The notes under the pieces were generated by a model. That model ran no database searches. It had not been told where the DNA came from and saw only the letters and a program-made list of their open reading frames with translations. A stretch of 9,506 bases of DNA from Candidatus Methanolliviera sp. GoM_oil (GTDB lineage: Archaea > Halobacteriota > Methanoliparia > Methanoliparales > Methanoliparaceae). The first letter of the stretch is position 1. Each line of letters opens with the position of its first letter. The position numbers and the translations under genes were made by a program. The stretch spans positions 1-9,506 of the forward strand of contig CABGHG010000055.1 of the NCBI GenBank assembly GCA_902158735.1, in the 5' to 3' direction. Shown here piece after piece: positions 1 to 5,640 of the stretch.

Positions 1-133
1 ATTCCTTCTTCTGGGAACAGGGGGAGTCTACCCGCATCACCACCCAAGATTTGACGTTGATGAAACCGTCCTTTACAAAGGTTCTGCAGCATACGCTCTG
101 CTGGCGTACAACTATCTCCGTCCTCCGGAATAA
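1..133 (+). CDS. M20-family metal-dependent amidohydrolase, C-terminal fragment
   Basis: Only the last 43 residues and the TAA stop (131-133) are in the window; the reading frame starts at base 2, with base 1 belonging to the previous codon. The tail reads FLLLGTGGVYPHHHPRFDVD and continues with DETVLYKGSAAYALLA and a final YL. A Gly-rich strand, a His-containing loop followed by PRFD, a DE pair and a Gly-Ala helix near the end are typical of the C-terminal catalytic half of M20 amidohydrolases (hippurate hydrolase, N-acyl-amino-acid hydrolase type), where a His in this loop binds the metal. These enzymes cleave amide bonds of N-acylated amino acids or similar compounds in the cytoplasm. The substrate cannot be told from this end, and a succinyl-diaminopimelate desuccinylase-like or other M20 subfamily remains possible. 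Confidence 0.8.
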   Translation, partial: FLLLGTGGVYPHHHPRFDVDETVLYKGSAAYALLAYNYLRPPE

Positions 134-193
134 TCTGTTGAAGAACTGTTTTAAGATGTTTGTGACCTTTAAGAAAAAACTGTAGAGAAAAAA

Positions 194-219
194 TAAATAC
201 TTAAATGAAGATTTATATA
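194..219 (+). promoter_or_regulatory. TATA-like elements upstream of the 181-residue protein gene
   Basis: Two A+T-rich boxes lie ahead of the ATG at 230. TAAATACTTA (194-203), preceded by a purine-rich run that could serve as a BRE, is centred about 31 bases before the ATG and would give a nearly leaderless transcript. The second, TTTATATA (212-219), looks stronger but is only about 14 bases upstream; if it were the real box, transcription would start inside the gene and Met22 (293) would be the start. No Shine-Dalgarno sequence precedes 230. Confidence 0.45.
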
Positions 220-229
220 TGGTATTGTT

Positions 230-775
230 ATGAAAGAGAAAATTTTCAGAAAGGAGCCTGAAACATTCCATGAGCACCTGAGATCATTGGGAATGGATTC
301 GAGTTTGGTAGATAAGAGCGAGGTAGAGGTCAAGCTCTCCAGAATGTATGGAAAGAAGTGTATCAGGTTAAAGGGCAAAAACATAGATCTGATCGATGTG
401 CAGCCAAGGAGCTCGCAGTACTCTTCCGACGTGCTTGTCGAGTATATTGTCGTCGGAGAGAAAGAGGACAAAAACATTTTCACAGCAGGAACAAAGATCA
501 GGGGTAAGGGAATAATAAAAAGAGAGATTCTGAGCTTTGAATGGGTTGGTAAATATTTTGCTGAAAAATTGAACATGGATTCAAGATTGAATGAAATTTT
601 ATTAAGAAAATTTCAGGAGAAAGAGATACCAAACATCAGAATAGGATATGTGCCGAAGGCAAATATCACGAAGATATCCACAAACTATCCGGGCTATAAA
701 ATAAAAACCCTGCCATCGATCGAAACGCTCGACGCTTATAACACCATAGCAAAGCACATCAAAGAGCAGTTTTGA
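230..775 (+). CDS. Hypothetical protein, 181 residues
   Basis: I do not recognise this family. The product is a soluble-looking, charged protein with no signal peptide and no membrane segment. It opens with a Lys/Glu-rich stretch containing FHEHLRSLGM, followed by an alternating-hydrophobic (beta-strand-like) middle (about residues 31-101, including VLVEYIVVGE and a FTAGTKIRGKG loop at 84-94), a helix-like segment (about 101-130) and a basic C-terminal region ending in a helix (165-181). Only one Cys is present (C44), so a Cys-type zinc site is unlikely. The start at 230 follows a TATA-like box; Met22 is the alternative. The codon pattern (AGA/AGG for Arg, frequent ATA) matches the neighbouring genes, so it looks native and expressed. 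The gene converges with the adenosine-specific kinase gene across a 25-base gap without a clear terminator. Context gives no functional hint. Confidence 0.75.
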   Translation: MKEKIFRKEPETFHEHLRSLGMDSSLVDKSEVEVKLSRMYGKKCIRLKGKNIDLIDVQPRSSQYSSDVLVEYIVVGEKEDKNIFTAGTKIRGKGIIKREILSFEWVGKYFAEKLNMDSRLNEILLRKFQEKEIPNIRIGYVPKANITKISTNYPGYKIKTLPSIETLDAYNTIAKHIKEQF

Positions 776-800
776 TCCTTCTGGCAAAGATCCATAAAAT

Positions 801-1283
801 CTATAGCTTGTAGCCAAAGTCTCTCAATAACTTTTTTCTTTCGTTCTTTTTCTTTTCGTTCTCTATTCCTTTTGGTTTAAATCCATCTATTACTCCCATG
901 ATTCCTCTACCCATCGAACTTTCGGCGATGACAACCTGCACGGGGTTGGCGGTTGCACAATAGATGGAGCACACTTCGGGTATGTTTTTTATCGAATTCA
1001 AAACATTGATCGGATACACATTCCTCAAAAGAATGACAAATATGTGCCCTGCTCCAACAGCATATGCTATGCTGCATGCTTTATCTGTAAGCTCGGGATC
1101 ATTTCCCTCCCACCTCACCAGACAATCGCCGGAAGCTTCGTTAAATGCAATTCCAAACATGCCATTTAGAGTACAGTTTTTTATTGTTTCATAGAGATCC
1201 TCTATGCTCTTTATAAAGTGTGTTTGCCCCAGAATTATGTTGCAGTCCTCTGGCATTTCGATGTCTATTGTTTTGAGATCCAT
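801..1283 (-). CDS. Adenosine-specific kinase family protein (PF04008/COG1839 type)
   Basis: With the ATG at 1283 the product has 160 residues, the usual length for this small, mostly archaeal and thermophile family. Hallmarks run through the whole chain: ILGQTHFIKS (17-26), FGIAFNEASG (43-52), RWEGND (57-62), GAGHIFVILL (77-86), the YPINVLNSIKNIPEV segment (90-104) leading into CATANPVQVV (109-118), and GRGIMGVIDG (125-134), then a Lys-rich tail. From knowledge of the family, members bind adenosine or AMP, and a crystal structure carried a modified histidine read as phosphohistidine; the cellular role is not settled. The frame stays open to a TTG at 1322, which would add 13 residues, but family members begin at the MDLKTI position and a TATA-like box at 1304-1311 is about 24 bases before 1283. 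GGAGAT directly abuts the ATG and is too close to be a normal ribosome site. The stop is TAG. Confidence 0.93.
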   Translation of the reverse strand: MDLKTIDIEMPEDCNIILGQTHFIKSIEDLYETIKNCTLNGMFGIAFNEASGDCLVRWEGNDPELTDKACSIAYAVGAGHIFVILLRNVYPINVLNSIKNIPEVCSIYCATANPVQVVIAESSMGRGIMGVIDGFKPKGIENEKKKNERKKLLRDFGYKL

Positions 1284-1303
1284 ATCTCCATATTGTCTTT
1301 TGA

Positions 1304-1311
1304 TAAATAAA
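1304..1311 (-). promoter_or_regulatory. TATA-like box of the adenosine-specific kinase gene
   Basis: On the minus strand the box reads TTTATTTA, preceded by an A-rich, BRE-like stretch. Its centre is about 24 bases upstream of the ATG at 1283, which fits a leaderless transcript. The box lies inside the coding extension that would result from the upstream TTG at 1322, so it argues for the shorter protein. Confidence 0.55.
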
Positions 1312-1646
1312 TCTTTTTGCAATCAGACATCTCTCAAAATATGAGATAGATTGATTAGATCTTATAAAATAAAATCCTGATCCCAAAAATAAGATCAATG
1401 TTTAAACCTACCATTTTTTCTAACCAGAATAGATAGGAATATTATTGCTTTTTCCCCAAGATGTTTCCATCGCAAACCTTACATCGAGATGGAATAAAAT
1501 TCATAATGGATCATAAAAAACTGAGACAGCTAGAACAGCATCCAATCCCCTATAGAATAAAAATAGAAACAAAATTTAATCTCTTTTACAAGATCTTATA
1601 GCATTCTTTCAGGAAAGCAGCTCAAAAACCCCAAAATTTATTCAAA
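1312..1646. other. A+T-rich intergenic stretch, no confident gene
   Basis: This stretch separates the divergent kinase and CPBP protease genes. I see no RNA gene or long repeat. The only possible coding signal is a + strand frame open from 1437 to a TAG at 1599-1601, with an ATG at 1461 (46 residues, ending KFNLFYKIL) and another at 1506; its Arg codons are CGA, AGA and AGA. No Shine-Dalgarno or well-placed TATA box precedes either ATG, so I do not call it a gene. A weak inverted repeat, TCTCA-AAATA-TGAGA, lies at 1332-1346. A TTATAG motif near 1597 could be a promoter element for the protease gene, with a leader of roughly 20 bases. Confidence 0.5.
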
Positions 1647-2360
1647 ATGATTTGGGTTAACGTTTTATATACCAAATACCATATTTATACATGGATAAAT
1701 AAGTATAGAGATTCTCTTAGAAACCTGCTCATGGCCATTATATTCTCTTTTATCGTCCTTATTTGCGATTTACGTGTTGTTTCAGTATTAAATCCAAGCC
1801 ATTTTGTTAGTGATTATTTCTATTACGCTCTTGACTTCTTGTTCGTTTTCTTGTCATGTTTTTTTGGCCTCACAGTTGCTTCTTGGATTAATCTACCGAA
1901 ACTATGGGTAAAAGAAAATCTCATCGATCCTGAAAAATTCGTAGTGTACATAGTCCTTCTATTATTTATTGCGGGATTGAACTTTTTAAGTTACTATTCA
2001 AATCCAGGTATTATAAAAGATGTGCTAAAAGATATGCCTTTCCTAAGAGAGCTATCTAAGCTTGGCTCTTCAGGTGCTTTGGCTCTATCTTTGAGAGCTG
2101 GTGTTAATGAGGAGATACTTTTTCGTCTGTTTGGAATTAGTTTAGTAACTTTCCTTTTAACTAAAATCAAAGTTAAACGTGAAGGCTCCTTAGTCGTAGC
2201 TATCGTAATCAGCTCGATATTTTTTGGATTAATTCATCCTTCTTTCCCGCATTATTTTTTCTTTGGATTATTATTCGGTTTTCTTTATATCCAGTATGGA
2301 CTAGTTCCAGTTATGATATTTCATTTTCTCGCCGATTTTTCCCAGTTCTTTTGGTGGTGA
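1647..2360 (+). CDS. CPBP-family intramembrane metalloprotease (CAAX protease Rce1-like)
   Basis: The 237-residue product is very hydrophobic, with about seven predicted membrane segments (near 27-43, 59-80, 97-116, 143-172, 182-198, 201-219, 219-235). The three family motifs are in order: EEILFR (E155, E156, R160; EExxxR), FGLIH (F193 to H197; FxxxH) and HFLAD (H226, D230; HxxxD/N). The glutamates and histidines are those known to form the catalytic metal-bound site in Rce1-type proteases. Family members cleave membrane-embedded or prenylated substrates and some act in bacteriocin self-immunity; no substrate can be inferred here. The start is uncertain: ATG 1647 has no ribosome site, and ATG 1731 (Met29) falls just before the first membrane segment, downstream of TATA-like boxes at about 1663-1671 and 1682-1688. 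The gene is much richer in A+T than its neighbours. A T5 run at 2449-2453 may end the transcript. Confidence 0.9.
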   Translation: MIWVNVLYTKYHIYTWINKYRDSLRNLLMAIIFSFIVLICDLRVVSVLNPSHFVSDYFYYALDFLFVFLSCFFGLTVASWINLPKLWVKENLIDPEKFVVYIVLLLFIAGLNFLSYYSNPGIIKDVLKDMPFLRELSKLGSSGALALSLRAGVNEEILFRLFGISLVTFLLTKIKVKREGSLVVAIVISSIFFGLIHPSFPHYFFFGLLFGFLYIQYGLVPVMIFHFLADFSQFFWW

Positions 2361-2456
2361 ATTATCTATGAACGCTTGCGATGTTGAATCATCTATGCAT
2401 GGAGAGAATGTTCTTCTCATATCAAAATGGAATGTTAATTACTGAATATTTTTAAT

Positions 2457-2478
2457 AAAAAGTTCATCCTTGGATGAA
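2457..2478 (-). terminator. Hairpin plus T-run downstream of the glycan operon
   Basis: A perfect inverted repeat, TTCATCC-TT-GGATGAA (2463-2478), folds as a 6-bp stem with a 4-base loop. Read on the minus strand it is followed after one C by TTTTT (2461-2457). This intrinsic-terminator-like arrangement lies about 100 bases past the stop of the last glycosyltransferase gene and would end that operon's message. Archaeal termination relies mainly on T-runs, so the hairpin may be secondary. Read in the + direction the T-run precedes the hairpin, so the structure points to minus-strand use. Confidence 0.55.
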
Positions 2479-2574
2479 GGGGCTTTGGCTCTGGAAACTG
2501 TACGCAGATCTCCATAAATTCTCTTAATTCTATCTCTCCTCTCCTCTCTTTATCTGTACATGTATGTCATCTTT

Positions 2575-3252
2575 TTATTCTGCAAGCTTCTTCTTGAAAA
2601 GGAACCAGAAGCAGGCAAATCCATCTTGGAAGCTTCTTATCTTCTTTTCGCCGATCCTCTTCGTGTAGTGTATTGGAACCTCTCTTGCTTTCAGCTTTGA
2701 AAATGCTTCTATTTTGATCTCTTCTGAGAGGGGCATGCCATCGGAAGTTAGGTTCAGAGCATCAAGCTTCTCTCTTCTGAAGATCCACATTCCGGACTGA
2801 GAATCTCTTATATCCACTCCATAAAGAAATCGCAGAGTCATGCTTAAAACCATGTTGCCAACTCGGTGCATACGGGACATCGCTCCCTCTTCCTGAGAGC
2901 CGAATCTATCCGTTGTTATAAAATCAAAGCCTCCTTCCAGCATCTCAACAAGCTCCGGAATCGTGGAAAAGGGATAGGTCCCATCCGCGTCTCCAGTAAC
3001 AATTATGTCGCAATCTTTGCACTGTTCAAATCCCGTCCGGTAGGCTCTGCCATATCCTCTCCTCTTCTCAATTATAATTCTTGCTCCTTTCTCTTTTGCG
3101 ATCTCTCTGGTCCTGTCTTTAGAATTTCCATCCACCACGACGATTTCGACATCGTGCCCCCTTTCTTTGAGCTTTTCAAATTTCATGTCGTTTATGGTAG
3201 CTCCTATCGAGCTCTCTTCATTCAGTGCAGGCATCAAAATACAGATTTTCAT
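2575..3252 (-). CDS. Family 2 glycosyltransferase, dolichol-phosphate-sugar synthase type
   Basis: The 225-residue product is a single GT-A domain without membrane segments. Motifs in order: MPALNEE (7-13), the nucleotide-binding VVVDGNSKDRT strand-loop (38-48, D41 and D46), GDADGTYP (87-94) with the D88/D90 metal-binding DXD, DSQSGMW (150-156), SEEIKIE (176-182) in the catalytic region, and a basic KRIGEKKIRS segment (199-208). This order is that of DPM1/DPG synthase-like enzymes, which move a sugar from a nucleotide donor to a polyprenyl (in archaea dolichyl) phosphate on the cytoplasmic face of the membrane. The usual C-terminal membrane helices of some archaeal homologues are absent. The ATG overlaps the stop of the upstream transferase gene as ATGA (3249-3252), with GAGGAG about 10 bases before it. 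It is the last gene of a three-gene operon. The donor and acceptor sugars are unknown. Confidence 0.9.
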   Translation of the reverse strand: MKICILMPALNEESSIGATINDMKFEKLKERGHDVEIVVVDGNSKDRTREIAKEKGARIIIEKRRGYGRAYRTGFEQCKDCDIIVTGDADGTYPFSTIPELVEMLEGGFDFITTDRFGSQEEGAMSRMHRVGNMVLSMTLRFLYGVDIRDSQSGMWIFRREKLDALNLTSDGMPLSEEIKIEAFSKLKAREVPIHYTKRIGEKKIRSFQDGFACFWFLFKKKLAE

Positions 3253-4046
3253 AGTCTCGTATCTCCTCTAACCATTATTGCAATGATTAACCCTAAAGCA
3301 CCTGATACCTTTTTTAATATTGCCCAAAAATTAAGTTCTTCTCTTTCTGAATTTGCTGGAGAGAATAAACCTGTGCGCTTATGTTTTATGAAAAGTTGCC
3401 CCCGCCCAAAGCCGTACCAGAAAGATTGTTTTACAAAACTGCGAAAATCCTCTCTTACATTATGGTGAACTACAGCTTTTTCGTCGTATACAAACCTTGC
3501 GCCATCCTCAACAGCCCTCAGATTCAGATCTATGTCTTCTGCTGTCTTAAACCATGGATTAAAAACTGGAAAACATTCCTTTCTATATGCAAGATTGCAG
3601 GATGGATATGAAACATCTATTCCATTTATGTAGAGTGGTATCTTCGCCACATTGGGAATTTTTCCAGGGTACAAGGTTTTTCCTGCAACGAAATCACTCG
3701 TTTTCAAACTATCTCTAAGCTCTTTGACCCAATCTTTATCGGCGGTGCAATCTCCATCGATGAATGCATAGATATCTCCGGCAGCCTTTTCACATCCAAA
3801 GTTCCTGCTTTCACCTCTGCTTCCTTCATGCTCTATTAACTTCACAAAATCATATTTTTTAGAGCAGGCTTCGACGATCGTAGTGGTTTTATCGGTGCTC
3901 GCGGAGTCCACGACAACTATTTCCAGAGGCTTTTCCTGGATAATTAGCGAATCAAGAAGTTTTGAAATGTGCTTTTCTTCATTTTTAACAGTTACTATCA
4001 CGCTCACCTTTTTTTTGTTTATCTCATTTATTTCATTCATTTTCAT
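3249..4046 (-). CDS. Family 2 glycosyltransferase with C-terminal hydrophobic segment
   Basis: The 265-residue product starts with a short Asn/Glu/Lys-rich head (MKMNEINEINKKK) and enters a GT-A fold at VSVIVTVKNEE (14-24). VVVDSASTDKT (44-54, D47) is the nucleotide-binding loop, FIDGDCTAD (95-103) contains the D97/D99 metal site, and TAEDIDLNLR (168-177) provides the usual ED catalytic pair (E170, D171). QSFWYGFGRG (207-216) takes the place of the QxxRW-like acceptor motif. Residues about 241-259 are hydrophobic and may anchor the protein to the membrane. It resembles GT2 enzymes that extend lipid-linked or surface polysaccharides. Its ATG overlaps the flippase stop as ATGA (4043-4046) and has no ribosome site of its own, so translation is probably coupled to the flippase. 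The sugar specificity is not readable from the sequence. Confidence 0.88.
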   Translation of the reverse strand: MKMNEINEINKKKVSVIVTVKNEEKHISKLLDSLIIQEKPLEIVVVDSASTDKTTTIVEACSKKYDFVKLIEHEGSRGESRNFGCEKAAGDIYAFIDGDCTADKDWVKELRDSLKTSDFVAGKTLYPGKIPNVAKIPLYINGIDVSYPSCNLAYRKECFPVFNPWFKTAEDIDLNLRAVEDGARFVYDEKAVVHHNVREDFRSFVKQSFWYGFGRGQLFIKHKRTGLFSPANSEREELNFWAILKKVSGALGLIIAIMVRGDTRL

Positions 4047-5518
4047 TTTTTATTAGCTCCATTTATCAGATCTAGACCATAACGCACGTCTCTAAATCTC
4101 AATTCTCTTTCGGCTATTAAAATAGCGGCATATACAATTATTCCCAGGGCAAGGACAAAGATAAGAAAGAATGGATGAAGTTCATCAGGCACTTCAATTC
4201 TCACTAAAAAGCTGGTTAATAGCAGCATAACACCCCCGGCGAAAAATTGTTTGATCAAACTTTTGTCAAAAATTTTCTTTCCGAAATAAATTTTACAACT
4301 GTATCCAAAAGTGAAAAAACTGAAAATACCCGCTATGAGCATAGCAATGGCCGCACCATTCATGCCATATATATTCGAAAGCAGTATGATGCCAGATATG
4401 TAGATCGCAGCCAGAATGGCATTCAGGTAGAGGCTCATTCGAATTTTCTTCCTCCCGAAGAGGAGCACGGCGTTGCTCCTCGAAATTGAAAGAAGCAGAA
4501 CTGCGAAGAGGAGAATGATAAGGGTATATTCGCCACCAAGAAAGCTCTCTTTCAGCACTACCATTATCAACTCTTTTCTGAATGCTATTGCAAGAAATGT
4601 TAATGGAATAATTATCATTGAGAGATATCTCTCGGCAAAATGAGTTGAATTAACAGCCTCGTTATCTTTTTGAGCCGATATTGTGGGTATGAGGATGGTT
4701 ATCAAAGCGGTAGATAGGAAAAAGATCATTTGTGCAATTCTATTCACTCCAGTATATATGCCAAGATCCTGAGCGCTTATGATGAAGATCAGTATTATCT
4801 TATCCAGATTCAGAACGACTATGTCTATGCCTCCTATGAATGCTATGCCGGGTGAGGAAACAAAGTAATCTTTCATCATCTTCGGTTTACCAAAAGGGTA
4901 GCCTTTTAGAAGATAGAGAGAGTATATCGAGCTTATAAGCACACTTAACACAAACGTTAGAGCAAGATATATGGACGCAGTCGTAAAATCTTTGTTTATT
5001 GCCAAAAATGCAAAGAGCACAGTAAGGGGCAATCTCGAAACATGCTCGGTAAGTATTATGCTCTGGCTCTTCCACGTTTCTCTTTTTGAATCAAATATTC
5101 CTACGGGGATATCTCTTATCGTAAAAAGTATTGCGCATAAAAGGAAAAGTAAAAAGATTGTACGAACCGTTTCTGTCTCGTACCCAAGAACCGTCTCTGT
5201 TCCAAAGCTAAAGATTATTAAAAGAAAAATTGCCGTAACAATCGTCGTCAAAATCGTTTTTGACAGGAGATATGAAGAATTACACGTTGCAAAATCTGAA
5301 GAATGCACTTTGTTCATGTGAGTTTGCCTTAAACCGAAGTCCGAAAAGAAAGTGATCATGCGGAATATCGAGAAGCTGGCACCGACAACAAAACCAACAA
5401 CTTCCAGGCTAAAATAGTTTGCAGCGAAAGACAAACATATGAGGCCCAGGATAGATCCTATAAGATATTGGAAAACTATCAGAAGGGTCTTTCTCCCAAG
5501 AGCTACTTTTTCACTCAC
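4043..5518 (-). CDS. Oligosaccharide/polysaccharide flippase (Wzx-like, MOP superfamily)
   Basis: The 491-residue product has about 12-14 hydrophobic membrane segments spread over its whole length, the size and layout of polysaccharide-biosynthesis flippases. Typical landmarks are the FFSDFGLRQTHMNK segment (57-70, between the second and third helices), LNLDKIILIFIIS (236-248) and DLGIYTGVNRIAQM (251-264), which matches the 'LGxYxxxxRI' helix of Wzx/PST proteins. Family members move lipid-linked oligosaccharides across the cytoplasmic membrane. The first codon is GTG at 5518; no earlier in-frame start fits, and a TATA-like box at 5541-5548 is centred about 26 bases upstream, so the message is probably leaderless. 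It is the first gene of an operon with two glycosyltransferase genes, which supports a job in surface glycan or glycoprotein sugar assembly. The stop is TGA. Confidence 0.9.
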   Translation of the reverse strand: MSEKVALGRKTLLIVFQYLIGSILGLICLSFAANYFSLEVVGFVVGASFSIFRMITFFSDFGLRQTHMNKVHSSDFATCNSSYLLSKTILTTIVTAIFLLIIFSFGTETVLGYETETVRTIFLLFLLCAILFTIRDIPVGIFDSKRETWKSQSIILTEHVSRLPLTVLFAFLAINKDFTTASIYLALTFVLSVLISSIYSLYLLKGYPFGKPKMMKDYFVSSPGIAFIGGIDIVVLNLDKIILIFIISAQDLGIYTGVNRIAQMIFFLSTALITILIPTISAQKDNEAVNSTHFAERYLSMIIIPLTFLAIAFRKELIMVVLKESFLGGEYTLIILLFAVLLLSISRSNAVLLFGRKKIRMSLYLNAILAAIYISGIILLSNIYGMNGAAIAMLIAGIFSFFTFGYSCKIYFGKKIFDKSLIKQFFAGGVMLLLTSFLVRIEVPDELHPFFLIFVLALGIIVYAAILIAERELRFRDVRYGLDLINGANKK

Positions 5519-5540
5519 AAAGGTTAAAGTTCTTTCATCT

Positions 5541-5548
5541 TAATATTT
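5541..5548 (-). promoter_or_regulatory. TATA-like box of the flippase-glycosyltransferase operon
   Basis: On the minus strand this reads AAATATTA, preceded by an A-rich run that could be a BRE. Its centre is about 26 bases upstream of the GTG at 5518. The only intervening ATG is followed by a stop after two codons (ATG AAA GAA CTT TAA reading), and no Shine-Dalgarno precedes the GTG, which fits leaderless translation from GTG. Confidence 0.55.
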
Positions 5549-5623
5549 CTTATTTTTTTTGAGCCGATTCCACATCCTGTTGCATTCCCAAATATTGTTG
5601 GTACATCAGGTATGAAGAAGCCG

Positions 5624-5640
5624 GATAGTTTCTAACTATC
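5624..5640. other. Perfect 7-bp inverted repeat across the RND gene stop codon
   Basis: GATAGTT-TCT-AACTATC is a perfect 7-bp stem with a 3-base loop, and the TAG stop of the RND exporter gene (5636-5638) lies in one arm. On the minus strand no T-run follows, so it is not an obvious terminator for that gene. On the + strand it is followed by TTTTATTT, but no + strand gene ends here. It could help protect the 3' end of the RND message, or block antisense transcription; both are guesses. Confidence 0.4.

Noticed and set aside
2368..2445. 25-residue frame seven bases after the CPBP protease stop
   Set aside because: Too short, no ribosome site or hydrophobic/peptide-toxin character; mentioned only as a candidate to check with the protease.
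2533..2552. Pyrimidine-rich tract of CTCTCC repeats
   Set aside because: Short and irregular; no mirror-repeat symmetry strong enough to argue for triplex DNA or a regulatory role.
5636..5638. TAG read as pyrrolysine, extending the RND exporter
   Set aside because: Readthrough would add only about ten residues of no family character, and the adenosine-specific kinase also ends properly at TAG with its expected C-terminus, so TAG acts as a normal stop here.
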